A DNA stretch of 64,000 bases, taken from positions 62,001-126,000 of the forward strand of contig CALSFV010000260.1 of the NCBI GenBank assembly GCA_943737045.1, written 5' to 3'. The position numbers were made by a program, and so were the translations under genes. The notes beneath the pieces are model-generated. The model worked only from the letters and a program-made list of their open reading frames with translations, ran no database searches and was not told the origin of the DNA. The DNA comes from Parapristionchus giblindavisi (Eukaryota; Nematoda; Chromadorea; Rhabditida; Diplogasteridae). This document shows positions 52,801 through 62,546 of the stretch, in pieces; the first letter of the stretch is position 1; the number at the start of each line of letters is the position of its first letter.

Positions 52801-55800
52801 AGGGCATTGCTACACCGAGAATGAAGAAGAGAAGAGACAAGACCGGTGTGACGCATCTAGTTGAGGTAGAATATTCATTTATTTATCTAATTTTATTTTA
52901 TGTTATTTTATTTATCATGTGCTGGCGCATGAACACGGCAATCTAAATTGTGTTTAGAACATAAGTCATTCACTCTTTTCATTCATCAGAAAGTGGCCAA
53001 ATTCTTGTTAGTAGTTGCCCGTTACGTGTTGTGCAAACGTCTGTGTACGGCACACATGCATAGAATCTTGCTTCCCGTCACGCGTGCAGTATGTTGTATA
53101 TATATGCAGCATACTGTATGAGTACGGGAATTCAATTGGGTCAACTAGTGTACGCTGTGTCAGACTAATGACCTAGTCGGGGACACATTTTTCGTTCTAA
53201 CAACACCATGAATCCATTTTCTTTGTCATTTCCAGAACCGTATGAAACGTCAGCTCACATTCACATGTTCTGTGTGTTTCGACGAGTACCGTAGCCACCT
53301 TGCCGTCTCGTGTCTCGCAGCGCCCGGTGCCGAGCCCAACTACGGTAGGTCGAAAGTGAATTATCGATTTTACAATCTTAGACCTAGTACAATCAAGTGT
53401 GAATCTATGGATTGTACTCTCTTAAATATAAGAAATTGATTTCTTGCAATACGTTCTCCGAAATTGAATTTCTTACTTTTTATAAGTGATTTAATTTCTT
53501 ATTGCCGTAAGAAAATGATTTCTTATAAAATATAAGAAATCTATTTCTTATTCCGCGCTACGATATTTTTAAGAATTCAATTTCTTATATTTTTTCCCTG
53601 GCTACTACAGAAAATATTATTCATTGATTAATACTGATACTTCTGTTGCTTTGTATATACTTATTCCAATTCTAGAAATGAAAACACTTTATGTGAACAG
53701 GGCATATCAAGATAAACGGAACTACAACATCACATGAAATACAAAAACGTAATTGATTTGGGTGAACGAAGACAAATTAAATGAGAAAGCAAATAATATG
53801 AGATTATACTTTAACCATGTTAACCATCTTCGTCATCAATATCTTCGTGTAAGACAGAATCGACGTCCATTCTCTTCCATATCATATGTTAACCATCTTC
53901 GTCATCAATATCTTCGTGTAAGACAGAATCGACGTCCATTCTCTTCCATATCATATTCAACAATAACAGGAACTTCATTACATATAGAAATGATTACTGA
54001 TTCACGTGTTTAATTGAACGGCTCCTTTACTATTATCGAAATACCTCCCTGAAACGATGTTATTATCGATTTATGAACTAATCTAGGTAGCAAACCTTCT
54101 CATCATGAGCATTGTTCGTGCTAGAATAAGTGACAACTAAAACAGTATCTTCATTTCCAGTAAAAGTCACTCCAGTCTACAATGTACATATAAATATTAA
54201 GCTTTCATTTGAAATAAAAAGGCAACCTACTTAGCAGCAGTAATATTAAGAGATACTGATCAGGGATGCCAAGATTTTCCATATCAATATCAATCATTTT
54301 AACAGTAACGTCCTATAAAATCATTTTGTACTTGATAATATAAATTTAAATATTATCAGACATTAAATTACCTGAGTCTTGTCCCTCTTACTGTCACAGA
54401 ATGAAAAATGTAGCACTCCTCCATTATCATCATGCTAGATCATGTATTTATCGTCGTTAGCGCACTTGAGGGCTTTACTCATGATGATCAAGCTCATTCC
54501 AAGGTTGAAACTACGATCATGTCGATAAGTATCGAATAGATCTACCTACAAAGAACCCATTATGCGAACAATGAGAAACTATTTATTATACCTAGAGAGC
54601 GACGTGGGATGAGTCCTTGAAGATACACGAGCAACCAAGGTGCATCAGATACTAGTTTCTTGATAGCTTCAACAGTCTTCTTGCTTGTACGCTTGTGAAG
54701 TGCAGCACTAGCGAGAACATTTCGTAACTGTTCTGCAACAGATCGATGTTATTCAACTAAATACGTAGTGAAAACGGAGTAGCTACATGGTGTAACATGG
54801 AAGAGTAACGAGTATAACGTACAAGAAAACGACGTAAAAACGACTAGCAACTAGATCTGAAAATAGATCTGTTTGAAGGCCAAATTTTCCCGCACTGATT
54901 ACGGTATACATTGTGGCGCACACCAAATTTAGTACACAACATTTGGATCATTAACTAACGTTATTTTAATTAATCAATGAAGTTAATTCATAAAAACAAA
55001 ATAAAAACGCAAATAAATTAAATATAAGAAATTGAAAATTAAGAAAATTATGAATTTCTCTTAAAAATAAGAAATTCAAAGGCAATTTTCTTAAATATAA
55101 GAAAAATGAAGAATAAGAAATGTATTTCTGACATTCAAATCATCATGCATTTCTTATTTATAAGAAATTCGAAGATAAGAAATTGATTTCTTATTGTAAA
55201 CTCCGCCCCTTTCTTGTATAATTTCTTAAAAATAAGAAATATAAGGAATAAGAAATTGAAAGTAAGAGAATTTTCTGTGTGAGTATTCTTTGTATGGGTG
55301 CTATGTATGTGTAAGGCACACCCAGAGCTAATCTTACACTCCGCATTGTCAATACTCTCTCTCGCACATAAGGAAAGCGAGAGAGTGTGGCCAGAGCGGG
55401 CAGTTTCAAATTAGCTCGGCGTACTTTAAAGAAGTCGATTATTGAGGCAATTATGGGAATATGTTTTCAGATGCGGAAACGCATTCGTTCTGTGCAGAAT
55501 GTGTGCAGGGTCACGCAAAGGCTGCCACCGAACAGAATGTGAGTGATCTTTGATCTTTTGAATCAAAGATCGATCAATCTGGTTGATTTTGATATTTGAT
55601 CTTTGGTCTTCCAGGTGATTGTCCGCTCCGGCATTGGTATCAAGTGTATGGATCCATCGTGTGATAACATTCTGCTTCGAGGTATACTGTAGTCAATGTG
55701 AATTATTGATTGGATATGGCACGGCGCGTATTGATTGAAAACACTCATGATTTTCTAGTGTTTCGTTCATTACAAAGCGATAACGAGTTGGTAATAGTTA

Positions 55801-58095
55801 GGACCTCCTGAGACGTATTATTCCCTTTCCCAAGATTTGAGCTCCCCACGGCGGTTCAATGAAGAGAAATACAATCCCTACATTTAACTTTGGCTTGAAG
55901 GCTCTTGCATTACGAAAAATCGGCAAAGTTGATTTGCACTGGGCGGGATTCGAACCTACGAGGTTCGGATAGATACACAAAAGCTCTACCCACTAAGCCA
56001 TATCGGCATGTCTCGCGAATCGTAAAACTCGATGATAGGTCTAGTCAGAAGCGAGCGCCCAGATATACCGTAGTCAACTTTCGCGCTGGGAGAACCTAGA
56101 TGTTTTAGTGCTTATCATCACTCAGTTTGCGATACTTTCTTTCTCCGGCAAGAGCTTCTTAGTTACTATCATTGAGCCGCCGTGCTCCCATGCTGCCACT
56201 CTACCCAAAATCTTCACCGATATCGCTACAGACGCCCATTGATCCTATCATGTCTTCCCATTTTCGTATCATTTAATATATATAATATGATGAAAAAAAG
56301 AATAATAATAATAATGCGCATTGAATTCTTGCCTAATTGCAGCTCACGTAGAGCAAGTGCTCGATGCGGCAACACTCGCGACACTCGAGGAACTATTCGC
56401 TAGTGAGGCGCTTCTCGCTGCGAATGTCAAGGCTGAAAAGTACGGTAACTGTGAATTTTGGGTATTGTTCTTTGATCTTGTTTACAGTACCCGATAGTAC
56501 CCGTACAGTTTGGAATTTATTTCCAGATCTTTCTGAAATTAACAGCATTTGTTAGCCATAAACATTATTGGTAAAGTTTCAGATGTTTATAAAAAATCTT
56601 TTAAAAATAATAAAAAGATATCAAAAGATTAAAGCAATTTAAAAAATATCTGAAACTTTTCCAATAATGCTTATTGTTAACAAACACTGTGAATTTCAGC
56701 TTTTTAAAAATTCCAAAATGGTCGGTGGATGCTCGATTATAACATGGACCTGTTATATTGATCGTACTTTCTCCAGATGTCAGCGCTGTCCGTTCGCTTG
56801 TATTCTCGAACAAACTCCTGAAGATCATCCCGTCTTCCAATGTCGTCGACCGCAGTGTGGATTCCAGTACTGCAGGTGAGTGGAGATACTGTGGACCATA
56901 CATTTTCGAGCACCCACATTGTGAGTGAGCACTTTTGTTGATGCGGTCAGTTTTGAGACTCGAAGCCTATCTAGGAATATGCGGGAGGTCGAGATTAGTA
57001 AGAATCATCCAGTGCCGGGTCAGTTTTGAGTACTTGAGATGTAGATCGGGTCAGTTTTGTTCAAATTCGGGTCAGTTTATAATTCGCAAAAAACAACAGA
57101 TTGTGGGTGGTACGAAAATGTATGCTGTGGACACATCACTTTCATACATTTTCGGTGTCCTAGCTGTTGTTTTATTATAGAATGGTCGGGTTACGAAATA
57201 TGGTGGGTCGATTTTGTAAATTTGTTATTTTTCGCTTGAAATGTGTTGTTTTTCGCTTGAAATGTGTTGTTTTTCGCTTTTTTTTCACCAAGTGATCCGA
57301 AAATGAGCCATATATAGTGGGTCAATCCTCGCATTATGAGGGTATGAAAATATACGATCATCACTTTAGCCTATCATGGATTTGAAAAGAAAGATAAATA
57401 GGAAATGCTACCTCATTAGTGTGGTGTTGCATTGTCGAGACGGATAAGTGTCCGCCAACTTCAATTTTGGAGTGTGTTGGGTTCCAAGTGGATTAACAAT
57501 TGGAATACGGTAAGAAGTTACCGAAACCATCGTTCAATAATAGTTGATTACCGTAACCTTATGCAGTATTTTTATGGGCCATCAGGTTTTCCACACGAGA
57601 CCTAAAACACTCCAAAATTGATGTTGACTGACTCGTATCCGTCTCGCAAATTTATCAATGCATAATGAATATTTATTTATTTATTTGTGCAGACAATGTG
57701 GTCGTGAATGGAAAGAGGAGCATGCTGGCCGAACGTGCGAAGAGTTCGATCCTGAAGCGATGAGAAAGAAAATGGAGGAGAAACTGACGGAAATGATGAG
57801 ACACGAATGCCCCCGATGCAGGAAAGCCTTCATTAAGGTTTGATCTTTGATCTTTAGTCTAGATCGTAGTTTGATCTTTGATCTCTGTGGTTTGTAGTTT
57901 GATTGCGCACTTGCAGATCGATGGCTGCAACAAGATCACATGTCCGTGCGGCGCCCTCTCGTGTTATGTGTGCAAGAGGGATGTCACCGGCTACGATCAC
58001 TTCTCCGAGTATGTAGTTCATTTTTGCTCTTGGAGGAAGTTGTAGTTTGAGCCTTGATTTGGAGTATTTGTTTGGATCTTATGATTTATATTAAT

Positions 58096-58135
<40 letters not shown>

Positions 58136-59053
58136 TTTTATTCCTTCAAATGAACGCTATATTATAAGTTCTAAAGTTTGAACTTTGATAATAATAGCCG
58201 TACTATATTATGCAGGTACTCAACGAACATTTTATTTTATTGTTAAGACATTTATTGTCCGTATAAAATGTACTTGCATAAGAAAATGACGAACTCTATG
58301 TAAATACCCTGCACCCTTCTCCGATTATGTCGTTCATTTGGTCCATAGGTCGAAGAGCTAGGTTATCGGTTTTAAAAATCCGGTCAGGTTTTTCGTTTTT
58401 GTGAAATTTTGACTCAAAATCCGGTCAGATTTAGTACTTGACATACTTTTCGACCTATGATTTGGTCATCCGATGTTGTAGTTTGATGGTACTAGGGTCG
58501 GATAAGAACCGTAGAATGGAAACCGACTGGATGAGAACTATTTGACTTTGTCTATTCATTAGCGCTTGTCTCTTTCTTATATGCAAATAGGCCTCATCTA
58601 GTCGGTTCTCATCCAGTTGGTTTCCATCCGACCCAGCGCCTGTTTGATCCTTGACTTGGAGTCAATCTTATAATTTATATTATAAGTTCTAAAGTTTGAT
58701 CTATGATAATAATAGCAGTACTATATTATGCAGGTACATCAAACTGAACAATGAACATCAAACTTTATTGTTATGGCACATTCAAGAAAATGGCCTGTGA
58801 TCTTCTTTATCGTAGTCTAATCTTCCTATATCTTGCAGTAGGAACGCGAATGGCAAGTGTCCGCTGTGGGTCGATCCAACGGCACAAGAGAAGGCCAAAG
58901 CTGATGCTTTTCTCGCTGAACAGATTCAAAGAGCTGCCGATGGTACGGTATCTCTATCGATAACTGACTTTATTTTCGACTCAGTAACTTATTCTATTTG
59001 CTTATTTCATTGTTTCAGGTTCGGTTGCTCAAGCTCTGCAAGGATTGAAATGA
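49819..59053 (+). CDS. RNF216-like: ligase C: RNF216-like RBR E3 ubiquitin ligase, full architecture
   Basis: Twenty exons: 49819-49869, 50223-50285, 50357-50470, 50795-50953, 51269-51353, 51680-51744, 51917-51980, 52030-52108, 52277-52334, 52489-52554, 52722-52865, 53236-53344, 55471-55538, 55615-55681, 56343-56439, 56777-56875, 57693-57837, 57917-58008, 58839-58942, 59019-59053; 1764 nt, 587 aa (exon 4 could stop at 50935, six residues fewer). CUE-like domain 6-50 ([20 protein letters not shown]); Pro/Ala linker 77-129; RING-like module 130-226 ([24 protein letters not shown]); charged helix 230-250; second CUE-like segment 250-300 ([18 protein letters not shown]); RING1 325-395; IBR 430-475; RING2 about 500-560 with predicted catalytic Cys515 in IDGCNKITC and intact CxxC; then CPLWVDPT, which matches RNF216 closely. 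Exon 17 fuses two exons of A. AATAAA lies at 59195. Intron 12 carries a decayed PCNA copy and intron 14 a tRNA-like remnant. Confidence 0.87.
49928..50044. mobile_element. family D repeat, reverse copy
   Basis: CATAGGTCGAAAAGTATGCT to AACCTAGCTATTCGACCGAT. Intron 1 of ligase C. Confidence 0.6.
50612..50738. mobile_element. family A palindromic MITE in intron 3 of ligase C
   Basis: TTAA at both edges. The right arm GATTCAAATTAGCTTGGGGT is intact; the left arm has decayed to GGAATACGCCATGAAAAATA. Confidence 0.55.
51041..51224. mobile_element. family B MITE in intron 4 of ligase C
   Basis: CATACATTTTGGGCGTCCTC to GTGAGGATATGAAAATGTTTG; internal GTGGGTGAATTTAGAAAAAT and ATATAGCGGGCTGATCCTGA match the family. 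Confidence 0.6.
51374..51483. mobile_element. family A palindromic MITE in intron 5 of ligase C
   Basis: TTAAAGGCTAGTTTTACTCT at the left; right arm GAGTTTATAATTAGCTCGCG, ending CATCTAA. Confidence 0.6.
53818..53955. repeat. 69-bp tandem duplication, two copies
   Basis: TGTTAACCATCTTCGTCATC to CTCTTCCATATCAT occurs twice in perfect register. On the minus strand it duplicates the end of the PCNA remnant (EENG..DIDDEDG). Confidence 0.9.
53818..54735 (-). pseudogene. PCNA: decayed PCNA (DNA sliding clamp) gene copy
   Basis: Read on the minus strand from 54735 leftwards, pieces match PCNA in order: [14 protein letters not shown], then after a frame change DSSHVAL, then [17 protein letters not shown] and [11 protein letters not shown], then SKRDKTQ joined to [19 protein letters not shown], then [33 protein letters not shown], and in a third frame DIDDEDG. 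Frameshifts and a missing block after GIPDQ make it non-functional. Short AG-ended introns remain (for example near 54545-54592), so it is not a processed copy. A 69-bp tandem duplication (53818-53955) repeats the C-terminal part. Confidence 0.8.
55311..55429. mobile_element. family A palindromic MITE in intron 12 of ligase C
   Basis: GGCACACCCAGAGCTAATCT at the left mirrors TTTCAAATTAGCTCGGCGTA at the right; ends 42 nt before exon 13. Confidence 0.65.
55936..56007 (-). pseudogene. tRNA-like remnant, possibly tRNA-derived SINE
   Basis: The minus strand reads GCCGATATGGCTTAGTGGGT, a D-arm-like start ending AGAGC, and has GTAGGTTCGAATCCCGC, a T arm. The acceptor ends do not pair and the anticodon arm is disrupted. 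Internal A and B boxes are recognisable (TGGCTTAGTGG, GGTTCGAATCC). Nearby CACGGCGGTTCAATGA (55847) and TCATTGAGCCGCCGTG (56170) form an inverted pair around it, so it is inside a larger inserted unit in intron 14 of ligase C. Confidence 0.5.
57141..57352. mobile_element. family B MITE in intron 16 of ligase C
   Basis: CATACATTTTCGGTGTCCTA to ATGAGGGTATGAAAATATACG, with a triplicated TTTTTCGCTTGAAATGTGTT. A shorter relative lies just upstream at 56892-57125. Confidence 0.6.
58098..58135. repeat. (AAT)n microsatellite
   Basis: About 12 AAT units in intron 18 of ligase C. Confidence 0.85.
58347..58460. mobile_element. family D repeat in intron 18 of ligase C
   Basis: CATAGGTCGAAGAGCTAGGT to TTGACATACTTTTCGACCTA, with AAAATCCGGTCAG twice. 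Confidence 0.6.
58496..58640. mobile_element. family H palindromic MITE in intron 18 of ligase C
   Basis: GGGTCGGATAAGAACCGTAG at the left mirrors GGTTTCCATCCGACCC at the right; CCGACTGGATGAGAAC also mirrors GTTCTCATCCAGTTGG. Confidence 0.65.
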
Positions 59054-59194
59054 AGAAATAAATATGTACATATGCAACCACTTTCCAATCAATCGATTAT
59101 CGATTTTTTGTTATATTTTTGTCCCAAATTGAAATTCCATGTCACAATTATCTCCCACTCGTTTATGTTCTTTGTTTCTTTCAATATATTATCG

Positions 59195-59200
59195 AATAAA
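59195..59200 (+). promoter_or_regulatory. poly(A) signal of ligase C
   Basis: AATAAA 142 nt after the TGA. The inverted copy behind ligase D keeps the same AATAAAGGATCAGATCGA context, which supports function. Confidence 0.7.
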
Positions 59201-59212
59201 GGATCAGATCGA

Positions 59213-60760
59213 TGAAGTTTCATTTACTTTTTGTTGTTTCAAACATTGTCACATCTTTTCATGTATGATAAATTCAATTACATTAAATTAAATAAGCTGT
59301 AAAGAACATGATAGTACAGAACTTCTTCTTATCTTTTGTTTTGTTTTTTTATGTCGTATTTTCCCTGAATGACATAAAAAAACGCAAAGATAAGAAGAAG
59401 TAATGTATTTTATGAGTTAGTACTGTTAAAACGAAAGAAAACTACACTAGTAGGAAATATTTTATCATATTTCTCCCTTTTTTCCCAATTTTGCAACTTT
59501 GTGTGATGATTTTCATGGGAAATGACATTGGAGTTTAATTAAAAGGGGCACATCAACAAAATTAATAAATAATAAACAAATTTGAAATTCCTTGTAAAAA
59601 GTTGAGTTTTCTGGTAAACTTGCCTTTTTGATAAAGAGAAGATCTCTGTGATTGGAAGAGCAATTTTGAATAAAATATTTTAAAAATCGGTAATGTACAT
59701 ATAACAAGATACTGATGATTGAAAACTCTAACTAATTAAAAAAGTAGTAAGTCACATGTTTTCTTGTGGCATTATCAAAGGCAACTCAGGTAATCCGATC
59801 AAAATCTGATCAGGAGAAATCAAGATCTGATCTGAAGAAATCAAGAATTTTTTTTGGCACGATCAGATCTTGATTTCTCCTGATCAGATCTTGATTTCTT
59901 CTGATCAATTTTTGATTTTATCTGTGGCCGTATTCAAGAACCGTTTTCCAGGAAAATGTGACGTCATTAGCGTAGGCGGAGGCGTTTTCCAAAAATCCTC
60001 CGCCTACGCTAATGACGTCATATTTTCCTGGAAAACTGTTCTTGCATACGGCCACTGATCATATTTCGTTTTCTCCTTGTGTTTAATAAATATCTCAGTG
60101 GTATTAGACCCACTTAGGAATACATCAAAGCAGTGTAAATGATTTATTCATGAATTGCATTGCAGTCTTCTTGTTGCTTCTCACCCATGTACTGAAAAAT
60201 GGACGTTTAGAGGGAGGAAATAAAAAAAGTATAAGTATAAAAGGAATGTAAACCATATATTATTATCGAAAATACGCTTGAAAGTTGCGGATTTTGTAAA
60301 GAAACTTATGCATCGACCTAATAGAATGACAAAATAAACATGATTAGCCACAAGTTCCAGTTGTTTCATATTTTCCAATAATGTAGGCACAATAAAATGC
60401 ATCCCATTTATATCGCCTTGTGCGCTATCTTGTGCTTGAATTTCCTCAGATTGGGGTCTTCTGATTGATATTCGTCGAGGTCAGTCATGAGACCAGTTAA
60501 GCCGAATAGAAGACGATTAGAAATCAATCTGGAAATCATATTGAATAGATATTGAATACTTTTTTATAAATAATTCTCTAGATATTGGTCCATTTATTGA
60601 TTTAATATTGAACCTATCTCCAACACGTGTCCGTATCCGACAGACCGCCATTTTGCGGAATTAGTATTATTTCTTATTTTGCTATTTAAACAAACAAATG
60701 CAGACTCTTTGATAAGCTAATTAAATGGATCAGCAGAGTAGTGCGGATATCTCTTTCAGA
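59213..60760. other. spacer between ligase C and the Ca2+-ATPase fragment
   Basis: Contains a hairpin with arms ACTTCTTCTTATCTTTTG / CAAAGATAAGAAGAAGT (59321-59402), alternating GATCAGATCTTGATTTCT words (59795-59920) and the family G palindrome 59931-60057. Minus-strand frames near 59.5-59.7 and 60.2-60.4 kb look like AT-rich chance frames. Confidence 0.4.
59931..60057. mobile_element. family G palindrome
   Basis: GGCCGTATTCAAGAACCGTT at the left mirrors AACTGTTCTTGCATACGGCC at the right; GACGTCATTAGCGTAGGCGG mirrors CCGCCTACGCTAATGACGTC. Confidence 0.7.
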
Positions 60761-60886
60761 TGTCAGCCGATAAAAAGATCATTCCCCGTGACACCACAAT
60801 GACCTTCACTTGCTTCGTCCTCTATGATATGTGGAACGCGCTCTCGTGTCGATCCGCGACCAAGTCCATTAGAGAGACTGCTGAGG
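60761..60886 (+). pseudogene. secretory-pathway Ca2+/Mn2+-ATPase (ATP2C type) fragment
   Basis: One 42-codon exon between TCTCTTTCAG and GAG/GTACGG starts with ATG and contains [20 protein letters not shown] followed by SCRSATKSI. This is the hallmark segment near the C-terminal membrane helices of Golgi SPCA/PMR1 P-type pumps ([20 protein letters not shown] in vertebrates). The next family segment (SNRMF...GQLLVIYFPPL) does not follow. A partial duplicate or chimeric mini-gene is likelier than a whole pump, because no upstream ATPase exons lie in the spacer. Confidence 0.7.
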
Positions 60887-61115
60887 TACGGTAGTTGATC
60901 TTTGATCTTTGCTGAGATACGGTAGTTGATCTTTGATCTTTGCTGAGGTACGGTAGTTGATCTTTGATCTTTGCTTAGGTACGGTAGTTGATCTCTGATC
61001 TTTGCTGAGGTACGGTAGCTGATCTTTGATCTTTGCTGAGGTACGGTAGTTGATCTTTGATCTTTGCTGAGGTACGGTAGTTTATCTTTAATCTTTGATT
61101 TCTGCTGGAGTACGA
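60882..61115. repeat. 31-bp tandem repeat of a 5' splice site, about 7 copies
   Basis: Unit GCTGAGGTACGGTAGTTGAT then CTTTGATCTTT. It begins at the exon 60761-60886 donor, so each unit repeats the exon end and the donor GAG/GTACGGTAG. Confidence 0.9.
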
Positions 61116-61237
61116 TAATGTTATGATGTGGTCAAGATTGCTTGTGTTTTAGTTTCATCACACCAGCATTTTCATAATTTTTTTTTTCAATCCATTTCTC
61201 AACTCTCGGTCCAATCATTTCTCATCATTTTCATTCC

Positions 61238-61784
61238 TAGTATCTCTACGAGACGGTCGGCTGGTGGACGCTCTCTTCTTCGGTGACTCTTTGGAGATCG
61301 TTTGAGCTCACTTTGGAGCTCATCATTGGTTACACCGCTGATGCTCGCCATGGAACTGGTAAGGGTTGCGATCGTCGGGGTTATGGCAATATTCGGATAC
61401 TGTTATGTCTACGTTACGATTGCAGGCCATCTACGGCGCGCTGGACTCGTTTCTCAGCAAGAACGAGCATCTTCCACAAGATAAGTGCGTCGAGGTGACT
61501 TGTCAGGCAAGTTGGTCTTTGATCTTCGATCAATCAATAAATCACACTTCAGGCCACCTGTTTTCTTGCTCGGTGCCGGTGCAGACGGTCAATACTCTGA
61601 AGAACAAGAACGAGAAGAAGCAGCGCAATCTCCACCTCATTGCTTAGCCGACACGGTCACTCGTGATGTGTCTGAGCCAGCGCGCACCCCCCCCCCCTCC
61701 CCACCCACCTTCCACAACCTCCTTCGAGACATCGTAGCCTATTCGAGATTCTTCCTGAATCTCATGAATCGCTGTAACCAATAA
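61238..61784 (+). CDS. uncertain downstream exons after the ATPase fragment
   Basis: Possible exons 61238-61359 (from TATCTCTACGAGACGG; frame YLYETVGWWTLSSSVTLWRS) and from 61425 after GATTGCAG, joined in phase with the ATPase exon to a TAA about 20 codons later. Other frames (AIYGALDSFLSKNEHLPQDK; TVNTLKNKNEKKQRN) are equally open. AATAAA lies at 61781-61786. No family recognised. This may be a short chimeric gene or decayed sequence. Confidence 0.25.
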
Positions 61785-61786
61785 AG

Positions 61787-62369
61787 AAGTAAAGAAATAT
61801 CATGCATTTTGGACCGCAACTTAAACACCTTACGAAATAAGTTTAAAAATTCAATTTGCGTAAACGCACACAGTAAAAGGACACAATGGCGTACAATTAA
61901 ATTAATGATATTAATAGATGTACAAGAATAACTATGCATGCAGTTGAAATGTAAATTTTAAAATAAATAAGTTAGCTAATAATGTAGTTTTTTTGGTATT
62001 TTGCCAATTTTTCAATGAACGCTCTCACTGTGTTGGGGAAACGCTGTGTAGTATTAGTAGTATTATAGAATTAAAACTGTCCGAACAATACAAATTCCGC
62101 TCTTTGCAGCGTAATACTCAGACTCCGCCCACTTCTTCGCGCAACATACCACTTTTTCTTTTTTTATCGAATTTTATGGCGTTTCCTCATCATTTCACAG
62201 GACCTTCAGTAAAAATAAAATTATATGCATTGAAAAAAACGTTCGAAAAAACCTTCCGCAAATTTGGAGTGCGTTTTTCTCAACGGTGGAGAAGTTTACT
62301 AAATTCGGCATTTGGCGCGGTGTGTGCAAAACTTTTGTAATTCTATAATATATGATTTTTACCACCTCT
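61787..62369. other. spacer with nothing recognised
   Basis: AT-rich. A frame at about 61993-62340 (plus) is Lys/Phe-rich without domain features. No repeat-family member noticed. Confidence 0.35.
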
Positions 62370-62381
62370 TCGATCTGATCC

Positions 62382-62387
62382 TTTATT
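62382..62387 (-). promoter_or_regulatory. poly(A) signal of ligase D
   Basis: AATAAA on the minus strand in the same AATAAAGGATCAGATCGA context as behind ligase C. Homology between C and D stops right after it. Confidence 0.7.
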
Positions 62388-62546
62388 CGATAATATATTT
62401 TTTAAAAGACCAAAAAATTTGAAAAGAATAAAGAACATAAACGATGTGTAAGATGGATGTGACATGGGATTTCAATTTGGGACAAAAACAGAACAAAAAA
62501 TCGATAATCGATTGGAAATTGAGTGCGTATGTACATATTTATTTCC

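Larger units (their letters stand above)
53417..55275. mobile_element. intronic insertion bounded by ATAAGAAAT arrays
   Basis: Dense copies of ATAAGAAAT/ATTTCTTAT in both orientations fill 53421-53600 and 55017-55275, while the middle carries PCNA-like exons on the minus strand. Clustered short subterminal motifs in opposing orientation are typical of hAT, P or CACTA ends, but no clean TIR or TSD was found, so the class is open. It lies in intron 12 of ligase C. Confidence 0.5.

Noticed and set aside
53818..54735. A working second PCNA gene
   Set aside because: The pieces lie in three frames, a block after GIPDQ is missing and the C-terminus is duplicated, so no continuous clamp protein can be read.
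55936..56007. A functional tRNA gene on the minus strand
   Set aside because: The acceptor ends do not pair and the anticodon stem is broken, although D-like and T-like arms remain.
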